Both the position numbers and the translations under genes were made by a program. Shown in pieces: positions 18,337 to 26,861 of a stretch of 64,000 bases of DNA (within the stretch, counting starts at the first letter, position 1; each line of letters opens with the position of its first letter). The stretch is from UBA1756 sp045132235 (GTDB lineage Bacteria; Bacteroidota; Bacteroidia; Bacteroidales; WCHB1-69): assembly GCA_045132235.1 (NCBI GenBank), contig JBGURX010000026.1, positions 31,940 through 95,939 on the forward strand, in the 5' to 3' direction. The notes under the pieces are model-generated. The model ran no database searches. It had not been told where the DNA came from and saw only the letters and a list, made by a program, of their open reading frames with translations.

Positions 18337-18906
18337 TTAACAGTTCCATGCCGATTCCAGCCGAGGTAAATAAATTACAGATTTCTTGTCATCAAAAGAT
18401 TTATCAATATAGCCATTTTTCTTTCCATATTTCAGAATGTTCTTATAAGCAAACGTTTTTAACGCTTCTCGTTTGTCTTTCTTGGTTTTTGACTCACCAC
18501 ATTGACCTTTCTTTGGTTTTGCATAATGGTACAGATAGAAAAAATAAAGTTGCACATCATCATTACTAACGATGCTAGTAATATCATATTTGAAAAAACT
18601 GAACTCCTTTTTTGTGATTATGTGATTCTTTTTTAAGTATAATATATACTCATAATACGAAAGGAACTGATCCATTTCGCCTTCCAGTTTGCTTTTGTGA
18701 AAGGACTCATCGTACCAATGTTTGTTATAATCTATCTTATACAACATACTCAATTGTCTTACATCTCTCCTGAGTACATTAATAAGATTTGACAGTTTCT
18801 CTGCCCTTTCCGACTGGACCTTTTTCCACCATTGATAGCATGAAAACACAAATCCGATGATTGCCACAACCATTGTGACACAGCCTATTATTTCATTTGA
18901 ACTCAC
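18337..18906 (-). CDS. Hypothetical single-pass membrane protein
   Basis: 189 residues. One N-terminal membrane segment (about residues 5-25, IIGCVTMVVAIIGFVFSCYQ) is followed by WWKKVQSERAEKLSN and a helical, lysine-rich cytoplasmic part. The layout resembles small membrane proteins in phage-defense or mobile islands, but I recognise no family. The DNA is clearly richer in AT than the flanking genes, which suggests recent acquisition. No -7 box is evident within the 78 bp upstream that separate it from the next gene. The two AT-poor neighbours make it look like an insertion. Confidence 0.55.
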   Translation of the reverse strand: MSSNEIIGCVTMVVAIIGFVFSCYQWWKKVQSERAEKLSNLINVLRRDVRQLSMLYKIDYNKHWYDESFHKSKLEGEMDQFLSYYEYILYLKKNHIITKKEFSFFKYDITSIVSNDDVQLYFFYLYHYAKPKKGQCGESKTKKDKREALKTFAYKNILKYGKKNGYIDKSFDDKKSVIYLPRLESAWNC

Positions 18907-18984
18907 TTGTTTATAGTTTTTAAGTTCTCGCCGACTCTCTTACGGCTTTTCGGCTGCCGCCATTATTTATTATCTACTTGATAT

Positions 18985-21900
18985 TTAATCTCTTATACAA
19001 CGCACTGAACGCGCAGAAAAGTCCGTCAGAGATCCTGTGCTACTACTTTCAAAAACTATGGGTGAAGCATAATCAAAATAGAAATACTTACGATAACCAT
19101 TCAACCAAAAAGAAGCACGTTTCCCAAAGTCAGCATAATTGGCTCCATGATTGGTGAAATTGTTATCGTCAACCCAGTAATAACTTCCTGAAGCTTTCGC
19201 ATTGAAGCCTATAGCATTATTGTCAGAAGGAGTATTGCCTACTGCGCAGACAATATCGCTGGTAGTCCAGCTTGTTGTAGAAGCAAATGCTTTGGCAAAA
19301 TATGTGCTATCGTTACCGCATATATAATCACTCTGGCTGCTTACATAATCAATGAGTTGTGAAAACTCTACAACACTGGGCAAATGCCATCCCGTTGGAC
19401 AGACATAATTTTTTGCTGCTGAGCTATACAGAAGTCCAAATGTTGTTTTGTTGGAGGATTGGTTGTTCGGATAGTACCAATATCTGCCACCTGAAGGGTC
19501 GTTCGCATTCCCTTGAGAAATGGAAGTGCCATTAGCTTCCTTCGTGGTACGTAGGTTCTCTCTCATCCAGCACTGTGAGCCAATCTGCACAGCATGATAG
19601 ATATTGCCGTCACAGTCAGTGACGGTAATATCATTACAATTTTCGTATACAAACGAAAATTGTTCACCATACGTAGTTCCTAAAGAGTTAGTGGCGTATG
19701 CTCTCACAAAATAAGTAACACCCGCTTCAAGACCTGTGAGGATTGCAGTGTACCCACCATTCCCCGTGCCTGCGGCTATGTAGCTGTCGAATACAGTGGG
19801 ATTTGGGTAGGTGCTGTAGCAGAAACCTCGCTCCGTCACCTCCAAGCCGCCATCAGAAGCCACATTGCCCTGACAAAAGCCTAATTCAGTTGCACTTACA
19901 GTCATCACCACTGGCGCTGTGTTGGCCAGAGTGGTCACCTCCATCTGCTCGCTGTAGGCAATGCCCACGCTGTTGATAGCATAGGCCCGCACGTAGTAGG
20001 TGGTGTTGGGTGTGAGTTCGGAAAGCGTGGTGGAGAAACTGCCAATGCCGCTCCCCAATGCCACATACGAGTTGGAAATGGTGGGATTGGGTGTGGTGGC
20101 GTAGCAAAGACCACGGGCAGTTACTGCGTAGGTACCAGAGTCAGTTACATTGCCACCGCAAGTGAAAGAATAATAGGAAATGTTGGTAGCAGACACTGCC
20201 TCCACAGTGGGAACAAGGTATGGCAGTGTGGTAAAGGTGCGTTCCTCTCCATAGTCGGTGCCCACGCTGTTGGTAGCATATGCCCGTACATGGTATGTAG
20301 TATTGGAAAACAGACCTGTGAGTTCGCCTGTGAAAGCACCCACACCCGTGCCTCCTGCAATAATGTTGTCTTCAATGGTCGGATTCTCGGAAGTGCTGTA
20401 GCACAGTCCTTTCGCTGTTACCGCCGCACCGCCTGCGTAGGTCACTGCACCGCCGCAGGATGCACTGGTCTGTGTGATATTGGTTACGTTGTTGGTGGTC
20501 ACGCCCGGAGGCGTGGTGGAAGAGGTGAAAGAAGTTTCTTCGCCATATACCGTACCCACGATGTTGGTGGCGTATGCCCGTACATAGTATGTGGTGGTAG
20601 GTGCCAGCGTGGTAACAGTGGACTCAAATACACCGGCAGTGGTGCCATCGTTAGTATGGTCACCCTCAACGGTAGGGTTGTGCGATGTGCCATAGCAGAA
20701 GCCACGGGCAGAGAGCATCGCGCCACCATTCGATACCACTTCACCATGGAAAGTGGCGGTGTGCGGCAGAATGTCAGTCACAGGACTGGTCGTGACAACG
20801 GGAGCAGTGGGAATCACGGTGGTGAAACTACGCACCTCGCCGTAAGAAGTGCCAAGCGCGTTGGTAGCGTAGGCACGCACATAGTAAGTGGTTACAGAAT
20901 TTAGTCCGAGAATTGTGGTAATGAACTCGCCTGTACCCGTACCGTCTGTGGTCACATTGTCAGCTACTGTGGGAGTAGGGTTGGTGCTGCTGTAGCAGAG
21001 TCCGCGTGCCGTCACTGGCAGACCGCCATCGGTGAGCACATTGCCTCCACAAACGGCACTGCTGGCCAATACGTCACTCACAGCGGAAGTGGTTACTACG
21101 GGCATTTCGCTGGCGAGGGTGGTGAAGTTTACCACTGCACCATAAGCCGTACCCACTTCGGTGGTAACGTAAGCACGCACATAGTAAGTGGTACCAGCCG
21201 TCAGTCCCGAAAGCGTACTGGTGAAACTGCCGAGTGAATAACTGTCAGTGGTGACATTGTCAGCGATTGTGGGAACGCTGGTTATTCCGTAGCATACGCC
21301 AGCGGCCAAGATGCTGGAGCCACCATTGGCAACCACTTCGCCACTGCAAACAGCAGTAGTGTAAGATATTTCACTTGCCGTTCCAGTGGTTACCGTGCCA
21401 AGCGTGGGATTCAATTGGAGGTTCAGCTCTTCAATCACAGTCTGCAAACTGTCAATGGTATGGTATATTCCATTAAGGATATTCTGCAACTGTACATCCG
21501 TGATATAGCGAGCATCGTTTTCAAATGCAGACACTTGTGTCGGGATATTGGCCGCCTGCTGCACAGTGGCGGCGGTCAGGTAGCCCGCATCGTTCTGAAA
21601 GGAACTGACGGTGGTGGGTACAGTTGGAATTGTAGGTTTGTTTAGAATTTGCGCCGTACCGCTGGTAGCATTCCAGTCGGCGTTCACCTGTGCGGGAACC
21701 TGTGCGGCAGTAATATAGTTGGCATCATTGTAAAAATAGCTCACGTTTGTGGGTATGGTCGGAATGGAACCGATGGTGGCATAGTTGGAAAGGGTGACAT
21801 TCATTACCGACTGTGTCACATAGTTCATATCGTTTTGGAACGAACTGACCGTCGTGGGGATGTTAGGTATCGTAGGTTTGTTCATTATCTGCGCGACACC

Positions 21901-22725
21901 GCTGGTGGCATTCCAGTCGGCGTTCACCTGTGAAGGGACCTGTGCCAATGTAATGTATCCTGCATCGTTGGTGAATGCACTCACGTTAGTGGGGATGTCC
22001 GCCTCAGTCACGTAGTTATTGGTAATCAGGTCGTTTTGCGTGATATAGTTCTCGGTAGTCAGCGTGCTTTCCGTCACATAGCCAGCATCGTTCACGAAAG
22101 CACTCACGTTGGTCGGTACCGTCGGTATTTCAGGAATGGAATCCATCGTGATATATCCAGCGTCATTGGTAAAAGCCGAAACGATGGTGGGCACAGTCGG
22201 AATCTCCGGAATAGAGTCCATTGTGATGTACCCTGCATCATTATTGAAAGCACTTACATTTTCAGGAATCTGCGGAATATCGGGCTGGTCAGTCAAGTCG
22301 TTGTAGCTGCCGCTGAAACTGTTAGCGGCATGACCCGCATACAGCGCATACGGTACACTCAATAGTTGCTGTGTGCCCTCGATGGTGTAGTTGGTGCCAC
22401 CATTCGGATCGGTCTCGGTTTTCAGAAAATACGGACCGGTCGCCCAGTCAATAGCTGCGAATTCACCGCTCAGCACGGTGCCACCGCCTACTTGCAGCGT
22501 CATCAATCCGTTGGCGTTGGTGGTCGTGGTGTGGGTTTCCATGTAAACCACATCGCCGTTCACCCCGCCCTGCAGGATGGAGATGCGTACGCCCACCACA
22601 CCGCGCACGAGGGTGTTGCTTTCGTTGCGAACCACCGCCTGATAGGTGAATTTCTGCGGGGCTTGGGCGAAAGCCACCGCCAACATGCTGAAAAACAGCG
22701 TCAAAGTGATAAGGATTCTTTTCAT
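18985..22725 (-). CDS. Giant repeat-built surface protein with FISUMP C-terminal domain
   Basis: 1246 residues with signal peptide (1-20). After an N-terminal sandwich domain (20-130), residues about 140-430 hold eight copies of F-x-N-D-x-x-Y, with QVNADWNATSG and KPTIP segments, a pattern typical of tail-fibre and collagen-like stalks. Residues about 445-1020 hold six Ig/FN3-like modules of 90-95 residues, each with a RGLCYST-type core and ending TTYYVRAYATNSVG. The last 220 residues form a Fibrobacter-major-paralogous (FISUMP) domain: DGNIYHAVQIGSQCWMRENL, CPTGWHLPS, SVRCIRD. No T9SS tail. Probably a surface adhesin or display protein; its exact role is unknown. Confidence 0.82.
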   Translation of the reverse strand: MKRILITLTLFFSMLAVAFAQAPQKFTYQAVVRNESNTLVRGVVGVRISILQGGVNGDVVYMETHTTTTNANGLMTLQVGGGTVLSGEFAAIDWATGPYFLKTETDPNGGTNYTIEGTQQLLSVPYALYAGHAANSFSGSYNDLTDQPDIPQIPENVSAFNNDAGYITMDSIPEIPTVPTIVSAFTNDAGYITMDSIPEIPTVPTNVSAFVNDAGYVTESTLTTENYITQNDLITNNYVTEADIPTNVSAFTNDAGYITLAQVPSQVNADWNATSGVAQIMNKPTIPNIPTTVSSFQNDMNYVTQSVMNVTLSNYATIGSIPTIPTNVSYFYNDANYITAAQVPAQVNADWNATSGTAQILNKPTIPTVPTTVSSFQNDAGYLTAATVQQAANIPTQVSAFENDARYITDVQLQNILNGIYHTIDSLQTVIEELNLQLNPTLGTVTTGTASEISYTTAVCSGEVVANGGSSILAAGVCYGITSVPTIADNVTTDSYSLGSFTSTLSGLTAGTTYYVRAYVTTEVGTAYGAVVNFTTLASEMPVVTTSAVSDVLASSAVCGGNVLTDGGLPVTARGLCYSSTNPTPTVADNVTTDGTGTGEFITTILGLNSVTTYYVRAYATNALGTSYGEVRSFTTVIPTAPVVTTSPVTDILPHTATFHGEVVSNGGAMLSARGFCYGTSHNPTVEGDHTNDGTTAGVFESTVTTLAPTTTYYVRAYATNIVGTVYGEETSFTSSTTPPGVTTNNVTNITQTSASCGGAVTYAGGAAVTAKGLCYSTSENPTIEDNIIAGGTGVGAFTGELTGLFSNTTYHVRAYATNSVGTDYGEERTFTTLPYLVPTVEAVSATNISYYSFTCGGNVTDSGTYAVTARGLCYATTPNPTISNSYVALGSGIGSFSTTLSELTPNTTYYVRAYAINSVGIAYSEQMEVTTLANTAPVVMTVSATELGFCQGNVASDGGLEVTERGFCYSTYPNPTVFDSYIAAGTGNGGYTAILTGLEAGVTYFVRAYATNSLGTTYGEQFSFVYENCNDITVTDCDGNIYHAVQIGSQCWMRENLRTTKEANGTSISQGNANDPSGGRYWYYPNNQSSNKTTFGLLYSSAAKNYVCPTGWHLPSVVEFSQLIDYVSSQSDYICGNDSTYFAKAFASTTSWTTSDIVCAVGNTPSDNNAIGFNAKASGSYYWVDDNNFTNHGANYADFGKRASFWLNGYRKYFYFDYASPIVFESSSTGSLTDFSARSVRCIRD
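21601..21950. repeat. Two near-identical 110-bp repeats inside the surface-protein gene
   Basis: Segments 21601-21710 and 21841-21950 are almost the same, 240 bp apart and in frame. They encode the QVNADWNATSG/NKPTIP stalk unit and could recombine to change stalk length by 80 residues. Confidence 0.75.
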
Positions 22726-22753
22726 GATTTATTGGATTTTTGATTATACGATT

Positions 22754-22817
22754 ATGCGGGGATGCGGGGATGCGGTTATAATGGTATGCGGGGATGCGGT
22801 AATGCGGTTATACGGGG
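22754..22817. repeat. Period-8 microsatellite (ATGCGGGG-like, eight units)
   Basis: Eight consecutive 8-bp units, most reading ATGCGGGG or ATGCGGTT. It occupies the gap between the small T9SS gene and the giant surface-protein gene, upstream of the latter's start at 22725, where length variation could affect expression. Confidence 0.8.
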
Positions 22818-22864
22818 AGAGAGGATAGGATTATGCGAATACGCGTATTCCCTCATTCTCGTCA

Positions 22865-23344
22865 TCATCTCGCCAACTTGATGACCTTGAATGTCTTCAG
22901 CACCTGCTGCCCCTGACAAACATTCACAAAGTACGCGCCTGCGGAAAGGTCTGACATCGGAATTTCGGTATTTTCTCCCTCTATCTTCTTCACAAACAAA
23001 AATTTACCATTCATATCAAACACTTTCACTTCCCCTTCCAATTGTTCATCGTTAATTGTCAATTGTACATTTCCAATCGTGGGATTCGGAAAAACTACAG
23101 CATTCAGCGTAATGCCCGGATAGTTGTCAATCCCGATAATCTGGATTTCATACGGCTGCTGCACTCCTTCATAGATGGTAGTGCTGCCGTCGCTATTGGC
23201 CTGCACGGCAACTTGTCCCACGGTGTACGAAACCGTGAAACCACCGTCAGTGGCATCACCGCCAAAAGGCACGATGACGGACTGGGCGGAAAGACCCATC
23301 ACTGACAATATCATCAATGATAGAAAACTGTAAAAATTTTTCAT
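22865..23344 (-). CDS. Small T9SS-sorted secreted protein
   Basis: 159 residues. Signal peptide (1-20, LSAQ), then a short beta domain (VIVPFGGDATDGGFTVSYTV, ending YEGVQQPYEIQ) and a complete type A sorting domain (NAVVFPNPTIGNVQL to FKVIKLAR) that forms half of the protein. Such short proteins with little more than a sorting tail are frequent in this phylum, and their role is obscure. It is followed 139 bp later on the same strand by the giant surface-protein gene, which itself lacks a promoter box I can see; the two may share a transcript across the period-8 array. Confidence 0.75.
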   Translation of the reverse strand: MKNFYSFLSLMILSVMGLSAQSVIVPFGGDATDGGFTVSYTVGQVAVQANSDGSTTIYEGVQQPYEIQIIGIDNYPGITLNAVVFPNPTIGNVQLTINDEQLEGEVKVFDMNGKFLFVKKIEGENTEIPMSDLSAGAYFVNVCQGQQVLKTFKVIKLAR

Positions 23345-23411
23345 GTATTTGTTTTTATGTTTGAATTACTTGAATTTCAATCTGTTGTAAACCGTTTCCG
23401 CTCTTCAGTCA

Positions 23412-23419
23412 CAAACATA
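23412..23419 (-). promoter_or_regulatory. -7 promoter box for the small T9SS protein gene
   Basis: Reads TATGTTTG on the minus strand, 67 bp before the ATG at 23344. Confidence 0.45.
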
Positions 23420-23443
23420 AAAAATCGTGAACTTCATTTTATT

Positions 23444-23557
23444 TGCATCAGAGGTTCTGCAATACCTGTATCACAAATAAAGAAAGCTCACGATAACTCG
23501 TGAGCATTTCCGTCCTTCTTTTTGTGATACATTTGAAATTTGCAGATTTCTGATGCA
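23444..23557. repeat. 114-bp nested imperfect palindrome
   Basis: Three nested pairing levels: 23444-23462 with 23540-23557, 23467-23484 with 23516-23531, and a perfect 8-bp stem with 4-nt loop at 23486-23505. The whole element would fold into one long hairpin in RNA or cruciform DNA. It resembles a MITE-like or structured-RNA element and encodes nothing evident. Confidence 0.7.
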
Positions 23558-23589
23558 CAAAGAAAAGCGAAAACGCTTTATTATAAATC

Positions 23590-23638
23590 TGTTGAGACAA
23601 CGCATGCGGTATATTGTTGAGACAACGCATGCGTTGTC
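23590..23638. repeat. Direct repeat ending in an 18-bp perfect palindrome
   Basis: An 18-bp sequence starting GTTGAGACAACGC occurs at 23591-23608 and 23616-23633. The second copy extends to the perfect palindrome 23621-23638 (GACAACGC...GCGTTGTC). It belongs in style with the AGACGC palindromes at 45473 and 47346. The rest of the gap 23345-23770 holds no gene that I can support. Confidence 0.7.
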
Positions 23639-23720
23639 TGTACTTATTTTTATTCTATTCTATAGGCGGGTAGATTGGTGAATATTTTGTTGATTATTTC
23701 AAGTGGCAAATATACAAATA

Positions 23721-23748
23721 AATTGGAAATTGAAAAGTGAAAATGGGA
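23721..23748. repeat. Period-7 microsatellite downstream of the TraB-family gene
   Basis: Four 7-bp units (AATTGGA, AATTGAA, AAGTGAA, AATGGGA), ending 22 bp from the TraB-family stop codon at 23771-23773. Confidence 0.6.
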
Positions 23749-23770
23749 ATTTTTTGAGAAGGATGCTCCG

Positions 23771-24634
23771 TTACTTCCACTCGAACTTCACCGGCTCCAC
23801 GGTGTACCCTTTCTTGCGGAGCAGCGCGATGACACCCTTTTCGCCGCCGAGATGCGCGGCCCCCACCACACAGAACAGCGTGTGCTCGAGGGCGATCTTC
23901 TCGAAGTTGTTGGCCATCCCCACATTGCGGTCCACCAAGAAAATTTTGTTGAACTTCTTCGGCATGGAGGGATCGTTGCTCATCACCAGCATGGTGTCCA
24001 AGTTGAACGACAGGTAGGCCTCCAGCAGCCCGTCTGTCATGCTCTCGCCCGAGTCGGTTGTGGTGGTGTCGTTGATGGCCTGCAGCAGCATGGACACTTG
24101 GTCTTTCAGCTTGATGGCATCGATGGCGCCCATCTGGGTTGAGTATTTCTCTACTCCATAGCAGAATTTGTTGGCCTCGCGGGCTTTCTTCAGAAAGAAA
24201 ATGTCCAATGCATCCTCTTGATCCTGAGAAAATTCGGATTGCTGGAGCAGGCTCATCACAAAGAAGGGTTTGATGGTGTTGAGCAGATAGGCTGAGGTGT
24301 GGATTTTCTTCTTGCAAACGCTGTCCAGCTTGTGGAAATCGCTCTCCGACATCATCTTAGACAGCAATTTTCCCTTCGGCATATAGGTGAAGGCTTTCGC
24401 ATCGGCGGCATCGATTTCGTCCATGAGAATCTCCATGGCGAAGGCATCGCACGAGTAGAGGGCTGTGAGCACGGTGGTGTCGAACGCGAACACGCGCTGG
24501 TCCTGTATGTGGATGCTGCCGTACAGGTAGGAGGGCTCTTTCAGGTCTTTGCCGGTCACTTTCCAGAGCAGCGACTGCGGGAAGGCGGTCAGGGAAAAAA
24601 GGAGAAGGATAAGGGAGAGGAACAATTTTTTCAT
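23771..24634 (-). CDS. TraB/GumN family secreted protein
   Basis: 287 residues from the ATG at 24634, which starts the signal peptide; the upstream in-frame start at 24697 lies before the -7 box and is rejected. Family marks are visible: LLWKVTGKDLKEPSYLYGSI with HIQD, DAFAMEILMDE, FCVVGAAHLGGEKGVI near the C-terminus. The conserved Gly-Ser-x-His and GxxH residues suggest a metal-dependent protease related to Tiki, though most bacterial members are uncharacterised. Located in the periplasm or surface by its signal peptide. Transcribed divergently from arginine deiminase. Confidence 0.85.
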   Translation of the reverse strand: MKKLFLSLILLLFSLTAFPQSLLWKVTGKDLKEPSYLYGSIHIQDQRVFAFDTTVLTALYSCDAFAMEILMDEIDAADAKAFTYMPKGKLLSKMMSESDFHKLDSVCKKKIHTSAYLLNTIKPFFVMSLLQQSEFSQDQEDALDIFFLKKAREANKFCYGVEKYSTQMGAIDAIKLKDQVSMLLQAINDTTTTDSGESMTDGLLEAYLSFNLDTMLVMSNDPSMPKKFNKIFLVDRNVGMANNFEKIALEHTLFCVVGAAHLGGEKGVIALLRKKGYTVEPVKFEWK

Positions 24635-24655
24635 AGTGGATTGAATTTTGCGTGG

Positions 24656-24663
24656 CAAAAATA
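24656..24663 (-). promoter_or_regulatory. -7 promoter box for the TraB/GumN gene
   Basis: Reads TATTTTTG on the minus strand, 22 bp before the ATG at 24634. Confidence 0.6.
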
Positions 24664-24686
24664 GTAAAAAATCGCAAAAAATCTCG

Positions 24687-24694
24687 TATTTTTG
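24687..24694 (+). promoter_or_regulatory. -7 promoter box for arginine deiminase
   Basis: Reads TATTTTTG, 37 bp before the ATG at 24732. Only 23 bp separate it from the divergent box at 24656-24663, so the two promoters overlap in their upstream elements. Confidence 0.6.
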
Positions 24695-24731
24695 CACTCT
24701 GAATTTTGAGGATTATCATTAAAGCGAATTT

Positions 24732-25985
24732 ATGGCACAAGAGAAGATACCCGTCCGTCTGTTTTCCGAAATTGGTCGATTGAACGCCGTGCTGCTGCAC
24801 ACTCCCGGTCCCGAGATAGAGGCCATGACTCCGGAGAACGCTTCGGAGGCTCTTTACAGTGACATTCTGAATCATAACATTGTGACGGATGAGTACCGCT
24901 ACTTCCGTGGCGTGTTCGAGAAATGCACCCGTGCCTATCAGGTCCGCGATCTGCTGGCGGAGGTGCTGTCCGACCCTGCGGTGGCCGAGCCGCTGGTGCG
25001 CCAGAGCTGTGCCATCGACGGCTGCGGCTTCCTTGCCGACGAGCTGCTGGATCATACTCCCGAAGTGTTGGCCGGCGAGCTGATTGAGGGCTTCCGCTAT
25101 CGTGCCGGCGTGGATCCCCGTGAGTTCGAGCAGGGGCGTTTTCTGCTGAAACCGCTGTACAACCTCTTCTTCACCCGTGATGCTTCTTCGTGTGTGCACG
25201 ACCGCGCCCTTATCCATACGATGGCCTTCCAGGTGCGCAAGCGCGAGTCGCTGATTTATCGCGCCATCTTCGAAAACTTCTTCGGGGCGCCGGTATATTG
25301 TGCGCAGGATGCCTGTCCGACCGCCCGTACCGAAGGCGGAGACGTGCAGATTGTGCGCGATGACCTGCTCTGCGTGGGCAACGGCATCCGCACCAACCGC
25401 GAGGGCATCGACTACCTCATGCAGGCACACGCCCACAAGGGAAAATTCGCCATCATCGCGCAGCAACTGCCCCACCATCCCGAGTCGTTCATCCACCTCG
25501 ACATGGTGTTCACCTTCCTCGGCCCCCATACCTGCATGGCCTATGAACCGCTGCTGCGCAAGAGCGGCATCTTCAGCGGGATGGCTACCACGTTGATTAC
25601 CAGCGACAACGGCAAGGTCTCTTGCCGCGAGTATCCCGATATCCTGAAGGCTCTGCAGTCACAGGGCGTTGATTTGGAACCGGTGATCTGCGGCGGCACC
25701 GACGAATGGATGCAGCAGCGTGAACAGTGGCACAGCGGAGCCAACTTCTTCGCATTGGGCGAGGATCATGTTATTGGCTATCGCCGCAACAGCCACACCA
25801 TCGAGGCACTCGACAGGGCCGGTTTCACCATTATGAAGGCTGAGGATGTAGTGGACCGCGGTGTCAATCCGTTCGACTACCAGAAGTGTGTGGTCACCTT
25901 TGCCGCTTCGGAACTTCCGCGCGGCGGCGGCGGCGCCCGCTGCATGACCTGCCCCATCAACCGTGAGGACACCTGCTACCAGTAA
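24732..25985 (+). CDS. arcA: Arginine deiminase
   Basis: 417 residues, normal for the family. Motifs in order: GRLNAVLLHTPGPE at the start, FTRD near residue 151, EGGD near 197, HLDMVF near 257, and the C-terminal GGGGARCMTCP holding the nucleophilic Cys. It converts arginine to citrulline and ammonia in the cytoplasm, the first step of the ADI pathway. No ornithine carbamoyltransferase or carbamate kinase gene lies beside it, so either the pathway is dispersed or the enzyme serves nitrogen or acid tolerance alone. A YfcC-type transporter at 15699 could supply arginine (inference). Confidence 0.95.
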   Translation: MAQEKIPVRLFSEIGRLNAVLLHTPGPEIEAMTPENASEALYSDILNHNIVTDEYRYFRGVFEKCTRAYQVRDLLAEVLSDPAVAEPLVRQSCAIDGCGFLADELLDHTPEVLAGELIEGFRYRAGVDPREFEQGRFLLKPLYNLFFTRDASSCVHDRALIHTMAFQVRKRESLIYRAIFENFFGAPVYCAQDACPTARTEGGDVQIVRDDLLCVGNGIRTNREGIDYLMQAHAHKGKFAIIAQQLPHHPESFIHLDMVFTFLGPHTCMAYEPLLRKSGIFSGMATTLITSDNGKVSCREYPDILKALQSQGVDLEPVICGGTDEWMQQREQWHSGANFFALGEDHVIGYRRNSHTIEALDRAGFTIMKAEDVVDRGVNPFDYQKCVVTFAASELPRGGGGARCMTCPINREDTCYQ

Positions 25986-26016
25986 ATCTCATGGCAGTGC
26001 CCGCACCGCCGCTACT

Positions 26017-26064
26017 TCATCCTCTCATCCTCGTATCCTCTCATCCTCGTATCCTCGTATCCTC
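26017..26064. repeat. Period-8 microsatellite (TCATCCTC/GTATCCTC, six units)
   Basis: Six 8-bp units fill the gap after arcA and run straight into the period-7 array at 26064. Confidence 0.8.
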
Positions 26065-26091
26065 CATTCTCCATTCTCCATTCTCAATTCA
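26064..26091. repeat. Period-7 microsatellite containing the radC stop codon
   Basis: Units CCATTCT x3 then CAATTCA on the plus strand. The last unit includes the radC TGA (26089-26091 complement), as also seen for the repeats at 45441 and 47321. Confidence 0.8.
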
Positions 26092-26793
26092 AATCACCCC
26101 CTCCGCCAGAAAGCTGTAGCCGTTGGACTTGCTGATGATGACGTGGTCGCGTACCTCGATGTTGAACAGGCGGGCGGCTTTGCGGATGTTGAGGGTTAGC
26201 TCGATATCTTCTTTGCTGGGGCGCACATTGCCTGACGGGTGGTTGTGGCACAGTATCAGACTGACGGCTCCGAGGTCCAGTGCCTTCCTCACAATCTGGC
26301 GCACATCCACCTGCGTGGAGCTTAGTCCGCCGCTGCTGATGCACTGGATGTGCAGGATGAGCGAGGCGGTGTTCAGGAAGATGGTCCAGAACTGTTCGTG
26401 GGTGGCATCTGCCAGCCGGCTCTGCATCAGCTCGATGACATCCTCCATGCAGCTGATTCTCTTGCGCTGTTCCACGATGGCGGCCCGTCGCCGCCGGCCC
26501 AGCTCGAAGGCGGCCTGTAGCGTCACAGCCTTCACCTTGCCGATGCCGCGGATGCGCGTCAGCTCCTCGATGGTCATCTCCGCCAGCCGGTTCAGATCGT
26601 TGCCGGTGGCGGCGAGGATGCGTTTGGCGAGATCCACCGCCGACTCCTGCGCGGTGCCGGTGCGCAGCAGGATGGCCAGCAGCTCGGCATCGCCCACATG
26701 GTCGGCACCACGGGTAAGGTACTTTTCTCTCGGACGGTCGGAAACCGACCATTCAGGGATGGATAGATTGGTAGGAGGGTATTTTGCACACAT
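26089..26793 (-). CDS. radC: RadC-family JAB/MPN domain protein
   Basis: 234 residues, the common length. N-terminal helix-hairpin-helix region (ELTRIRGIGKVKAVTLQAAF, residues about 60-85), then the JAMM metal-binding motif LCHNHPSGNVRPSKED near residue 180. Despite the name, RadC proteins have no proven role in DNA repair; a metal-dependent hydrolase or a link to mobile DNA is possible. It stands alone, between a microsatellite and a DUF58 gene on the same strand 68 bp upstream. All metal ligands (E, HxH, D) appear intact. Confidence 0.93.
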   Translation of the reverse strand: MCAKYPPTNLSIPEWSVSDRPREKYLTRGADHVGDAELLAILLRTGTAQESAVDLAKRILAATGNDLNRLAEMTIEELTRIRGIGKVKAVTLQAAFELGRRRRAAIVEQRKRISCMEDVIELMQSRLADATHEQFWTIFLNTASLILHIQCISSGGLSSTQVDVRQIVRKALDLGAVSLILCHNHPSGNVRPSKEDIELTLNIRKAARLFNIEVRDHVIISKSNGYSFLAEGVI

Positions 26794-26861
26794 GGCATTT
26801 TCTTCAATGTGTCATGGGGAAGAGGGTGTGAGTGGTGGAGTAGAAAAAGAAAGAGGGATGC

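Noticed and set aside
21401..22330. Regular repeats that might suggest a CRISPR array
   Set aside because: The repeats are in frame, differ in spacing and encode the stalk of the surface protein; there are no cas genes.
24732..25985. A complete arginine deiminase operon
   Set aside because: Neither ornithine carbamoyltransferase nor carbamate kinase lies beside arcA; only the transporter at 15699 might be related.
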